64,000 nt of DNA, taken from the NCBI RefSeq assembly GCF_000969905.1, contig NZ_CP009520.1:4441753-4505752 (forward strand). The letters are read 5' to 3'. The notes beneath the pieces were generated by a model that had not been told where the DNA came from, did not search any database, and saw nothing but the letters and a program-made list of their open reading frames with translations. How positions within the stretch are numbered: position 1 is the first letter of the stretch; the number at the start of each line of letters is the position of its first letter. Position numbers and translations under genes: made by a program. Source of the stretch: Methanosarcina vacuolata Z-761 (lineage in GTDB: Archaea; Halobacteriota; Methanosarcinia; Methanosarcinales; Methanosarcinaceae). Shown here one piece after another: positions 1-8,374 of the stretch.

Positions 1-305
1 GGACATCTGCAGAAAGTCAGTTCAAAATACATGTATGGCTAATTATACAAGATATTGTTCCTAAATGTTCCTAAAAACTCAAAAAATATACCAAATCATC
101 ACTCTCATTTTCACGGTACTCTTATGAAATATTTTTTAATGATTAGTAGAGCTGAGAATCTATATCCGAGCATTTCTTTTATATCCACTTTGTCTTTTTA
201 TTCCTCTTAGAAAATCTTTAATTTTCCTGAAAAGGTTGGAAATTACAAAAAAACGTTATATCATGGGCCAGTTATATTTACCAAGTACAAAAGAGGTGCC
301 ACTTC

Positions 306-974
306 ATAGAGAAATTACTATCTTCCGGCTGCAAGCCTCTTGACGAACTTCTGGAAGGAGGTTTCGAAAAAGGGATTGTGACTCAAATCTTCGGAGCTGC
401 AGGAACCGGGAAAACAAATATCTGCATCCAGCTTTCAGTGGAATGCGTAAAACAAGGGCAGAGAGTCATCTTCATAGATACCGAAGGGCTTTCTCCTGTT
501 CGATTCAAGCAGATTGCAGGGGAAAATGCAAAAGAAATAGCTAGAAGTATCATTATCTATGAACCCCTGAATTTTGAAGAACAATATGCAGCCGTAAGGG
601 AAGTGGAGAGAATAGCAAGTGAGAATATAGGTCTCGTGATACTCGATTCTGCAACCTCGTACTACAGGTTCGAGCTTGAAGACGATGAGACAGGCATGAA
701 AAGCCGCAGAGAACTTGCTAGCCAAATAGGATTTTTACATGCTCTTGCCCGCAAACACGGTTTTGTTGCAGTCATAACCAACCAGGTATATTCCGATATT
801 ATCTCAGGAGGGGTGCGCCCGCTTGGCGGTAGTTCCCTAGAACATATTTCAAAGGCGATTATTCAGCTTGAAAAAACCGGCAAAGGGACCAGGCGCGCTA
901 TTCTGTACAAACATCGGTCCTGCCCTGAAGGTTCGAGTGCAGAATTTAGAATTACAGCCGAAGGGATTCGCTAA
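306..974 (+). CDS. radB: DNA repair and recombination protein RadB
   Basis: RadB is the short euryarchaeal RecA/Rad51 paralogue that binds DNA and modulates RadA recombination. The Walker A motif GAAGTGKT lies just after codon 24 and the Walker B-like strand reads GLVILDSA. The HhH N-terminal domain of RadA is absent, as expected for RadB. The family-typical N-terminus (IEKLLSSGCKPLDELL) is encoded from 306, but the codon there is ATA, preceded at 7 nt by AGAGGTG, a good Shine-Dalgarno match. The first conventional start is GTG at 378, which would remove the conserved N-terminal strand. I therefore place the start at 306 (222 aa, normal for the family) and treat the codon as unusual. A tandem array begins at the stop codon. 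Confidence 0.9.
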   Translation: MEKLLSSGCKPLDELLEGGFEKGIVTQIFGAAGTGKTNICIQLSVECVKQGQRVIFIDTEGLSPVRFKQIAGENAKEIARSIIIYEPLNFEEQYAAVREVERIASENIGLVILDSATSYYRFELEDDETGMKSRRELASQIGFLHALARKHGFVAVITNQVYSDIISGGVRPLGGSSLEHISKAIIQLEKTGKGTRRAILYKHRSCPEGSSAEFRITAEGIR

Positions 975-1182
975 GTCGAAGAAATTAGATAAACTGAAGA
1001 AATTAAAGAAGTTGAAGAAATTAAATAAGCTGAAGAGATTAGATAAGCTGAAAAAATCCGCTAAACTGAAGAAATTCAATAAACCGAAGAGATTCAACAA
1101 ACTGAAGAGATTCAACAAACCGAAGAGATTCAACAAACCGAAGAGATTCAACAAACTAAAGAGATTCGATAAACCGAATTAA
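960..1182. repeat. Tandem array at the radB 3' end
   Basis: Units of about 15-18 bp of the form AAACTGAAGAAATTAAAT or AAACCGAAGAGATTCAAC run from the last radB codons to about 1182. The radB stop (ATTCGCTAAGTCGAAG) itself looks like a diverged first unit. One frame of the array reads as a Lys-rich peptide, but this has no start signal and I do not call it a gene. Confidence 0.8.
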
Positions 1183-1304
1183 GAAATCGGAAAAAAGCTC
1201 TTAGAATAACCATTTAATACTCATTCTGGACAGAAAAACTTAAAACTCCCGGTACTTCCGGGGGTTTGTAGAATTCCTTTTTACAGGAATCTCTTACCAG
1301 AATT

Positions 1305-2405
1305 TTAACGTTCTCTGGTTCCAGATATAAATTCTTCAGTCCGCCTGTAAGCTTCATCGTCAGTGTACTGAATCGCCGGATGTTTCATAAAGTAGGAAGC
1401 CGGGGAATACAACACGCCTCCTATCCCGCGGTCAAGAGCCAGTTTGCAGCATCGGATGGCATCGATGACCACACCTCCGGAATTAGGAGAGTCTTCGACG
1501 GAAAGCCGGAGTTCAAGGTTCATAGGCACATCGCCAAAAAGCTTGCCTTCCATTCTCAGGAAGCAAATCTTATTGTCCTTTTGCCAGGCTACGTAATCGC
1601 TAGGTCCGATGTGGATATTGTCGTCATCAAGCTTCCTGGAAAGGACGGATTGAACAGCTTCGGTCTTTGATTCCCTTTTGGAAGCAAGCCTGTTCCTGTT
1701 GAGCATATTAAGAAAGTCCGTGTTTCCCCCAGTATTGAGCTGATATGTTCTCTCGAGTTTTACGCCTCGTTTTTCAAAAAGGTCTGCAAGAATCCTGTGC
1801 GTGATAGTAGCCCCAAGCTGAGCTTTGACATCATCGCCAATGATTGGAATATTCTTTTCCTCAAATCTTTTTGCCCATTCTGGATTGCTTGCGATGAAAA
1901 CAGGCATATTATTTATGAAAGCCACACCTGCTTCAAGGGCACACTCGGCATAAAAACGGACTGCTTCTTCAGAACCTACGGGAAGGTAATTGAGAAGCAT
2001 ATCGGCACCCGAGTTTTTAATTTCATTCACGATATCGGCTTTTGTGGATTCCTGTTCCTTGCTGACAACAAAAGTTTGACTTTCCTTATAGTTCTTCATA
2101 TGGTCAGAGACCCCGTCGAGAACCCTGCCCATTTTAACCTTCACACCTGTGGATGGAACATCAGGACAAAAAACCGCTGTGCAGTTCGGGGGAGCAAAGA
2201 TGGCCTCAGATACGTCTTTTCCCACTTTTCTGGCATCAATGTCAAAGGCAGCAACAACTTTAATATCGCCAGGTTTATAGCCTCCAATTTCCCTGTGCAT
2301 CAGTCCAATTGGCTCTTTATCGTCGAGTTTATAGTACTCAATGCCCTGTATCAAAGAGCTTGCACAGTTCCCGATTCCTGCAATTGCTATTTTTATTTTT
2401 GTCAT
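1305..2405 (-). CDS. ino1: myo-Inositol-1-phosphate synthase
   Basis: This 366-aa protein is an archaeal inositol-3-phosphate synthase. It converts glucose 6-phosphate to myo-inositol phosphate with NAD as internal redox cofactor, which supplies the inositol head group of archaeal ether lipids. The N-terminus is a Rossmann strand with AGIGNCASS at residues 9-17. NTGGNTDFLNM and the family signature EDSPNSGGVV are present further on. The length fits the short archaeal form. It stands alone, facing left towards the radB array and separated from mtnA by about 540 bases. Identification is by family resemblance and is secure. Confidence 0.9.
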   Translation of the reverse strand: MTKIKIAIAGIGNCASSLIQGIEYYKLDDKEPIGLMHREIGGYKPGDIKVVAAFDIDARKVGKDVSEAIFAPPNCTAVFCPDVPSTGVKVKMGRVLDGVSDHMKNYKESQTFVVSKEQESTKADIVNEIKNSGADMLLNYLPVGSEEAVRFYAECALEAGVAFINNMPVFIASNPEWAKRFEEKNIPIIGDDVKAQLGATITHRILADLFEKRGVKLERTYQLNTGGNTDFLNMLNRNRLASKRESKTEAVQSVLSRKLDDDNIHIGPSDYVAWQKDNKICFLRMEGKLFGDVPMNLELRLSVEDSPNSGGVVIDAIRCCKLALDRGIGGVLYSPASYFMKHPAIQYTDDEAYRRTEEFISGTRER

Positions 2406-2943
2406 AAGCGCTTACTCTCCGATGAATACCCAGATTCTCATAAACCGCATTAATGAAATGAATATCTCGTATGATTTTTGAATCTATAGATTCAAGGATT
2501 TACGGATTCAAGGTCCATGAAGTTTAATAATTAATATTTCTGAAAATTAAGACTTCTTGTATTTTAGCTATGGATTTTAAGTCTTGTCTTATTTGCTCTG
2601 TTACTCTATAAATCTATTATTTGTAAGTTTGCTTCTATGAAAAAAGAGATTGCTTTATTTATATCTCACGTGTTGCTTATTCCCCAAACAAAGTTTTTAT
2701 TATGAATGCTGGTTGCCAGAAGCATGATCTGCCGCATTTTTTCCGGTTATTCTAAGGTTTAAGAATTATCTTTAATATAATTAATTTTAACTTTCTTCAA
2801 TTACTCAGATAATGAAAGGAAAGAGTAACGATATGAGAGTCACGAGACATGTCAGTTGAATAGGTTTTTATCTTATGGGGAGCTTGAAAGAAAAGCGGAA
2901 ATTTTTCCGGCAGAATCTGACGTTTACATCGGAAAGTGATCAA
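2406..2943. other. Intergenic region between ino1 and mtnA
   Basis: Divergent spacer of 538 bases, AT-rich and without a supportable gene. It must hold the promoters of ino1 (leftward) and mtnA (rightward), but no single TATA box is clear enough to call. The Shine-Dalgarno-like GGAAAGTGAT at its right end fixes the mtnA start. Confidence 0.5.
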
Positions 2944-3963
2944 ATGAGGACAATTGACTGGAAGGAAGAGTCCAACTCTGTGGTGCTGGTAGACCAGACC
3001 CTTCTCCCTAAAGAGTACAGGATAATAGAATGTAAAACACTGAGTTCTCTCTGTGAAGCTATCAAATCTCTCAGGGTAAGAGGTGCGCCTGCTCTCGGTG
3101 CAGCAGGAGGTTTTGGGATTGCCCTTGCAGCTTTCCTGAGTGGGGCTAGAGATTTTGAAACAATAATAAGAGACCTTAATGTCGCGGGAAAAACTCTTAA
3201 GTCAACACGCCCTACGGCAGTAAACCTTAGCTGGGGTGTCGATAGAGTTCTGAAAGCGGTTTCAGATGCCTTTGATGTTCAGGGAGTCCGGGAAATTGCC
3301 CTCCAGGAAGCCATGGATATTGCGGAAGAAGATGTAACCACTAACAAGTTAATAGGTGAATCCGGGGCAAAACTCCTGAAGGACGGAGACACCGTACTTA
3401 CACACTGCAATGCAGGCAGGCTAGCCTGCGTTGACTGGGGCACAGCTCTTGGGGTTGTGCGCTCGGCTATTGCTGAAGGCAAAGAGATAAAGGTTATTGC
3501 CTGTGAGACCAGGCCGCTGAACCAGGGAAGCAGAATCACTGCATGGGAGCTGATGCAGGATAAAATTCCAGTAACACTTATTTCGGATTCTATGGCTGGA
3601 TGGGTAATGCAGCAGGGGCTTGTAGACAGCGTGCTTGTAGGAGCTGACAGGATCACTCAGGATGTCGTTTTCAATAAAATAGGTACTTATTCCCTCTCCA
3701 TTCTTGCAAAAGAGCATGAAATTCCTTTCTACGTAGCAGCCCCAGCCTCTACTTTCGATTTCAATGGCTGGGAAGGCAGTGTAAAGATAGAAATGCGAGA
3801 TCCTGATGAGTTGCGCTTTTTCGGATCGGAACAACTTGCCCCAAAAGATGTAGAAGTTTACAACCCTGCTTTTGACGCAACTCCTATGGAAAACATAACT
3901 GCGGTAATTACTGAGAAAGGAGTGTTTTACCCGCCCTTCCTCCTGGACGAAGTACTTGTTTGA
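2944..3963 (+). CDS. mtnA: S-methyl-5-thioribose-1-phosphate isomerase (MtnA / aIF2B-like family)
   Basis: A 339-aa protein of the MtnA branch of the eIF2B-like isomerases, converting methylthioribose 1-phosphate to methylthioribulose 1-phosphate in methionine salvage. Seen in order: RGAPALG phosphate-binding loop, THCNAG with the catalytic cysteine, and VGADRI with the catalytic aspartate. An in-frame codon lies upstream at 2875, but ATG 2944 has GGAAAGTGAT just before it and starts exactly at the family N-terminus MRTIDW. A ribose-1,5-bisphosphate isomerase role, known for relatives, is possible but less likely from the motif context. The stop codon lies in the first unit of a 15-bp array. 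Confidence 0.87.
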   Translation: MRTIDWKEESNSVVLVDQTLLPKEYRIIECKTLSSLCEAIKSLRVRGAPALGAAGGFGIALAAFLSGARDFETIIRDLNVAGKTLKSTRPTAVNLSWGVDRVLKAVSDAFDVQGVREIALQEAMDIAEEDVTTNKLIGESGAKLLKDGDTVLTHCNAGRLACVDWGTALGVVRSAIAEGKEIKVIACETRPLNQGSRITAWELMQDKIPVTLISDSMAGWVMQQGLVDSVLVGADRITQDVVFNKIGTYSLSILAKEHEIPFYVAAPASTFDFNGWEGSVKIEMRDPDELRFFGSEQLAPKDVEVYNPAFDATPMENITAVITEKGVFYPPFLLDEVLV

Positions 3964-4072
3964 GAAACACTTGTTTGAGAAACACTTGTTTGAGAAACAC
4001 TTGTTTGAGAAACACTTGTTTGAGAAACACTTGTTTGAGAAACACTTGTTTGAGAAACACTTGTTTGAGAAG
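3953..4072. repeat. 15-bp tandem array overlapping the mtnA stop
   Basis: Eight near-perfect copies of ACTTGTTTGAGAAAC. The first copy contains the final mtnA codons and its TGA stop, so every later unit carries a copy of that stop. The array is too regular to be coding, and both strands give repetitive artefact reading frames. Confidence 0.95.
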
Positions 4073-4194
4073 GACCTGCTTCAAGAGCGTGAATTATCTC
4101 CACCTTTTCAGAATCCAATTATTAGACATTTCTCTGCTGGATTTATATATCAGAACTGTAAATTATGTGATAATTACCAAATTTAAGAGGAAAT

Positions 4195-4340
4195 TTAACA
4201 GTTATTTAATAGTTGATTAACAGTTATTTAATAGCTGATTAAAATATTTAATAACTGATTAACAGTTATTTAATAGTTGATTAACAGTTATTTAATAGTT
4301 AATTAATGGTTATTTAATAGTCAATTAACAGTTATGTTAA
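4195..4340. repeat. AT-rich degenerate tandem repeats
   Basis: About nine copies of a motif like TTAACAGTTATTTAATAG, with alternating spacing, between mtnA and the Sec61-beta gene. Pure A/T composition makes this a plausible promoter-proximal spacer, but no specific signal is visible. Confidence 0.75.
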
Positions 4341-4461
4341 ATTTCTGATTTTCGACTGTTAATTTCAAGATAATCTTAATTATTATCCAGAAAACCTATT
4401 GTAGGCAAATATAGGTAACGAAATTATATCCCAATCAATGCGTTCATACAGGTGTTAACAC

Positions 4462-4629
4462 ATGGCTAAAAAATCAGGTTCCGGGCTCCAGTCTTCTGCA
4501 GGGCTCATGCGCTATTATGAAGCAGATAAAAATGCAGTTCAAGTCCAGCCCAAGGTAGTGCTTATTATCGGTGCCATTACTGGCATTGCAGTATTATTCT
4601 TAAGTGCTGTAAATGGTTTCTGGCCGTAA
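4462..4629 (+). CDS. secG: Preprotein translocase subunit Sec61-beta
   Basis: A 55-aa tail-anchored protein too short for ordinary ORF thresholds. It begins MAKKSGSGLQSSAGLMRYYE, continues with a short acidic-to-basic stretch and ends in one membrane helix followed by NGFWP. This is the archaeal Sec61-beta pattern (cytosolic N-terminus, single C-terminal helix). The protein is the small, non-essential subunit of the SecYEG/Sec61 channel. ATG 4462 is preceded by AGGTG at 7 nt. The hydrolase gene starts 26 nt after the stop, so the two are probably co-transcribed. Confidence 0.88.
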   Translation: MAKKSGSGLQSSAGLMRYYEADKNAVQVQPKVVLIIGAITGIAVLFLSAVNGFWP

Positions 4630-4655
4630 CCGCAATTTTTTTTGGCAGGGTTTCC

Positions 4656-5627
4656 TTGAGCAGGCAGAATTCAGGAAAAAAAGAAAGTAAACGCAAGGCT
4701 TCTTCAGGGACAAGAATCTCCAAGCCCACAATTTTTCTTCTGGGTTTTCTTCTTATACTTATGGGTTTTTTTGGAGTCCTGTATAATCCTTCTAACTCTA
4801 CAGGTGATGAGGCGCCCTGGAAGGTTTCGGAAGCAGGGATTCTATCTTTCCCAGATAGAGAAAAGCCAGTATTCACAGCTCAGGAAATCGAAGATGTATA
4901 CGCTCCTGAAAGCTCGGATACTTTAAAACTGCTGTCTTTTGAAAGCAAAGGGGAAAAAATCCAGGCTCTCTTAAGAATTCCTGCAAATTCATCTTCTTCT
5001 CTTGGCCTTGTTCTGTTGCCCGGAGCAGGGATTAGCAAAGAAGCCGAACAGGGTCTAGCTGTGGAACTCTCTAAAATGGGATATGCAACTCTCACGCTTG
5101 ACCAGCGCAATCTGGGCGGCATAAATATAGAAAAAGATCTTGAACTTTTCAAAGCCGGCCTTGAGCCCGTAGAATATAACATGATTTATGACGCTCTTAA
5201 AGCCTCAGATGTACTTGCAGCTCAACCTGAAATTAACCCGGAAAAGCTTGCAATCCTTGGAGAAAGTAACGGTGGAAGATTTGCAGTCCTTGCCTGCGCT
5301 CTTAATCCTTCCCTTAAAGGAGTTATCGGTATCAGCACTGCGGGGTACGGCACTGAAGAAATTGATTCTTCCCTTGCAAGTGATTCTGAAGCTTATCAGT
5401 TCTATCGTTCAATTGATCCGGATACCTATCTCTCTACCCTGCCGCCTGCAAAATTAGTGCTGATTCATTCTTCTAATGACCCGGTAATCTCCCACGATCT
5501 GGCGCTCCGGACCTTTGATCTTGCAAAAGAGCCAAAAGCGATGTATAATGTTACTGAGGCAACGCACGGATATACGGCCTCAATGCGCCCTTATCTTGAA
5601 AAAGAACTTGCCCTTCTTTTGAACTAA
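4656..5627 (+). CDS. Membrane-anchored alpha/beta hydrolase (prolyl-oligopeptidase / dienelactone-hydrolase type)
   Basis: A 323-aa protein with a basic N-terminus, one membrane helix at about residues 25-43 and an external alpha/beta hydrolase domain. The nucleophile elbow is GESNGG with Ser204. Likely partners are Asp275 (SSNDP) and His304 (THGY), so the Ser-Asp-His triad is complete. The substrate is unknown; peptides or esters are possible. The start is TTG at 4656, preceded by GGCAGGG, 26 nt after the Sec61-beta stop. The neighbouring secretion gene fits a protein working outside the membrane, but this link is inference. Confidence 0.8.
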   Translation: MSRQNSGKKESKRKASSGTRISKPTIFLLGFLLILMGFFGVLYNPSNSTGDEAPWKVSEAGILSFPDREKPVFTAQEIEDVYAPESSDTLKLLSFESKGEKIQALLRIPANSSSSLGLVLLPGAGISKEAEQGLAVELSKMGYATLTLDQRNLGGINIEKDLELFKAGLEPVEYNMIYDALKASDVLAAQPEINPEKLAILGESNGGRFAVLACALNPSLKGVIGISTAGYGTEEIDSSLASDSEAYQFYRSIDPDTYLSTLPPAKLVLIHSSNDPVISHDLALRTFDLAKEPKAMYNVTEATHGYTASMRPYLEKELALLLN

Positions 5628-5680
5628 ATAACAAGGGCTTAATACCCAGTTGAATTTATTGAAACAAGAGTATCTTGCAT

Positions 5681-7840
5681 ATGAAAAGTATTTTGGGTAT
5701 GAAAACTTCTCAGCCGCTCTCAAGCCTGCGGGAAATTCATGGAATCGGTGAACGGGTAGCCGATAGGCTGATTGAGCATTTCGGAACTGAAGAGGCGGCT
5801 CTTCAGGCTATTTGCGAGGGTGATATAGCTTCGCTTTCTGAAGTCAACGGGATCAGCCGCAATTTTGCCCTTTCCCTTGCCCGGTATGCCAAGTCCAGGG
5901 CTGAAGGCTGCTCAATTTCCGATTTTCTCAGGACAAAAGAAGCCCTGAGTCTTTATTCTCACCTGCTTGAGCTGATAAAAAGTTTTGCCCATACAACGCA
6001 TGCCAGGGATAAGCTAAACCTTTTTTACCCATTACCTGCTTCGCGCATGGATCTTATCCAGGAGAGACAGGCTTTCGTAAGAGAGTATCTTGAACTGGGA
6101 AATGCATTCCCCGAGAATTCCGAATTTCTTAAATTGCTTACTAGAGTCAGTGAACTTAGGCCTGTTCCCGGGAACCTGAGAGTCAGGGACCGGATAATTC
6201 TTTGCGGAGATTCAAAGACCCTTGAAGCAGCCAGAGAAAAGTTCCAGGGCTTCTTGCCTGTACAGGCTGTAGAAAACCTATCGGAATTCGTGGATCTTGC
6301 AAGAGGTTATTCCAGCGTAATTGTTTTTGATGATACTTATCTTGGTTTTGATCTACCTGAAGACATTGAACCCGAATATTTCCATGACCTTTCCAGAGCT
6401 GAACTCTGGCAGGTCTTGCCTGAAAAAGAACTGGCGTTTTTTGCACGGAATCTTGACTGTATCCACGCCTGCCTGAGTATCGTATCAGCTCTCCGCTCAG
6501 AAAACTTTGAGCTCTTTGAGGAGTTTTCAAAAGAGAAGCTTGATACACTCGATACCGCACTCTCAAAGCTCGGTGAGGATGGTAAACCTGTTGAAGGTTT
6601 TGACCCTGAACTTGACAGGCTCGGAGCAGCCCTGCAAAACCTGGACCCCACATTGACTTTGGCCCTGAATGAGGCTAACCAGCGCATGAACCATGCCCTT
6701 GAGGCAAGCTCGCTTACTCTAAGCGGGCAGGAACTTGTCAGGCTTGTGAGCGGGGGAATGGAGGTTAAAGACCTTCTTACAAAGGAACTTAATAGAATCT
6801 ATAAAACTGAAACTGAAACCGTCAAAGAAGAGCTTGCTGAAAAGTTAGGGCTTCAAAAGCAAGAAAAACTAATGCTTGATTCACTTTTTCCTGATGAAAT
6901 TTCCTACCCTCTATATGCAGAACAGTCCCAGTTGCAGCTTCTCAGGCAAAAGTTGAACAATAGCCTTGAGAAAACAAGGCTTGCCAGGAAAAGGGAACTT
7001 GCAAAAACGCTTTCAGGTTTTCACCAGCCTGTAGAAAAACTTGTCAGGAAAGTTCTGGATTTTGACCTTGGCTTTTCAATTTCCTGTTTTTCAACAAAAT
7101 TCCATCTTAATCTGCCCGAGCTGATTCCCGAAATCGGAATAGGTTTTACAGACGGAGAAAACCTCTTTTTAAAAGCTCGTTATGGAAAGATCGATCCTAT
7201 CAGTTATTCCATCGGAAAAACCGGATTTTCCCCGGCAGGCCTGGAAAACAGGGTTGTGCTCTTGAGTGGAGTAAACTCAGGCGGTAAGACTTCCCTGCTC
7301 GAGCTCCTTGCCCAATGCGTAATTCTTGGGTACATGGGCTTTCCGGTTCCTGCAAAAAAACTTGAACTCGGGCCTGTAGAGGAATTCTACTATTTTGGAA
7401 AATCAAAAGGAACTCTCGATGCAGGAGCTTTCGAGACTACCCTCAAGCAATTCTCGGTGCTCTCCGAAGCCTCAGAAAAACTGGTGCTTGCGGACGAACT
7501 GGAATCGATCACTGAGCCTGGAGCTTCTGCACGAATTATAGCAGGAATTCTTGAATATCTGTCCAGAAATGAACAGAGTCTTGGAGTTTTTGTCTCTCAT
7601 CTTTCGGAACTTATCCTTGAAAATACCGGAACGGAAGTAAGAGTAGATGGGATTGAGGCAGATGGACTGGACTCCAACCTTGAGCTAATCGTAAACCGGA
7701 ATCCTGTATACAACCGTATTGCTCGAAGCACTCCCGAGCTGATTGTGGAACGGCTGTTCAGAAAGACCACTGGAAAAGAGCAGGAGTTTTACTCACATTT
7801 AAAGGATAAATTTAAAACTGGCTCAAAAGTAAACCTTTAG
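5681..7840 (+). CDS. MutS-family ATPase with N-terminal helix-hairpin-helix
   Basis: About 719 aa. The N-terminus has two helix-hairpin-helix units (IHGIGERVADRLIEHFG and SEVNGISRNFALSLA), followed by a long helical region and a C-terminal MutS-type ABC ATPase. Walker A is GVNSGGKTS (around residue 530), and the Walker B/switch region reads LVLADELESITEPGASA. The mismatch-recognition domain of bacterial MutS is not apparent, so I place it in the archaeal MutS2/MutS5-like group rather than true MutS. A role in recombination or branched-DNA processing is likely but unproven. Start choice is soft: TTG 5675, ATG 5681 or ATG 5699. It is the third gene of the Sec61-beta run. Confidence 0.82.
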   Translation: MKSILGMKTSQPLSSLREIHGIGERVADRLIEHFGTEEAALQAICEGDIASLSEVNGISRNFALSLARYAKSRAEGCSISDFLRTKEALSLYSHLLELIKSFAHTTHARDKLNLFYPLPASRMDLIQERQAFVREYLELGNAFPENSEFLKLLTRVSELRPVPGNLRVRDRIILCGDSKTLEAAREKFQGFLPVQAVENLSEFVDLARGYSSVIVFDDTYLGFDLPEDIEPEYFHDLSRAELWQVLPEKELAFFARNLDCIHACLSIVSALRSENFELFEEFSKEKLDTLDTALSKLGEDGKPVEGFDPELDRLGAALQNLDPTLTLALNEANQRMNHALEASSLTLSGQELVRLVSGGMEVKDLLTKELNRIYKTETETVKEELAEKLGLQKQEKLMLDSLFPDEISYPLYAEQSQLQLLRQKLNNSLEKTRLARKRELAKTLSGFHQPVEKLVRKVLDFDLGFSISCFSTKFHLNLPELIPEIGIGFTDGENLFLKARYGKIDPISYSIGKTGFSPAGLENRVVLLSGVNSGGKTSLLELLAQCVILGYMGFPVPAKKLELGPVEEFYYFGKSKGTLDAGAFETTLKQFSVLSEASEKLVLADELESITEPGASARIIAGILEYLSRNEQSLGVFVSHLSELILENTGTEVRVDGIEADGLDSNLELIVNRNPVYNRIARSTPELIVERLFRKTTGKEQEFYSHLKDKFKTGSKVNL

Positions 7841-7880
7841 AGAAATTTCAGTGAATTTCCTAAATATATTAATAGAAAAT

Positions 7881-7976
7881 TTACCTGGAAACTTCCAATC
7901 TTTTCTTGTAATCTTCCAGTACTTTTTCCTTCTGACGTAGGATCTCTTTTTTGTTTTTGTCAATAATTGGCTTCAA
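7881..7976 (-). CDS. Possible 31-aa charged peptide
   Basis: A short leftward frame from TTG 7976 encodes a highly charged helical peptide (KEILRQKEKVLEDYKKRLE). The codon use looks gene-like, and the peptide resembles the C-terminal coiled tail of small methanogen proteins. No ribosome-binding site or family is recognised. It may be a remnant. Confidence 0.22.
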   Translation of the reverse strand: MKPIIDKNKKEILRQKEKVLEDYKKRLEVSR

Positions 7977-8070
7977 GAGATAATATTATAAATCTTTAGT
8001 TCTATATACTAATAAATAGTAGTGAGTTGGAGGAGATTCCTTAGATCCCTGAAATCCAGCCGATACAAAA

Positions 8071-8080
8071 GTTTATATAT
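8071..8080 (+). promoter_or_regulatory. Candidate TATA box for ppk1
   Basis: GTTTATATAT is a good archaeal TATA box. Initiation about 25 nt downstream would give ppk1 a leader of roughly 270 nt containing the pairing CCCGG/CCGGG around 8230-8272. The long leader is inferred, and no riboswitch class is recognised in it. Confidence 0.4.
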
Positions 8081-8374
8081 GTTTTGGTGTCAATGCATGT
8101 CCGACAACTTAATAAGGAGATTGCGCTTCCCTTATGTAAGGAATTCAAAACTCTAATCGGCTAACAAGGTTGATGTTGTCAAGGAAAAAGTTCTCTAAGG
8201 CTAACTATATGCTAAGTTGTTTGAGTGAACCCGGGGGATATCTTCTTTTCAACCCAGTAAAACCGGGTGACAATCAAGTAATGAAATTGAACATGAGATC
8301 TACAGAGATCCTATCTTCAGATCTTTTATTATTTTTAAAGACGAGTCTGAATAAATGCAAAACCCAGGTCACGC

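Noticed and set aside
868..1182. 104-residue Lys-rich reading frame after radB
   Set aside because: It is one frame of a tandem array, overlaps radB out of frame, and has no start signal.
3927..4220. Repetitive reading frames on both strands after mtnA
   Set aside because: Artefacts of a 15-bp array whose length is divisible by three.
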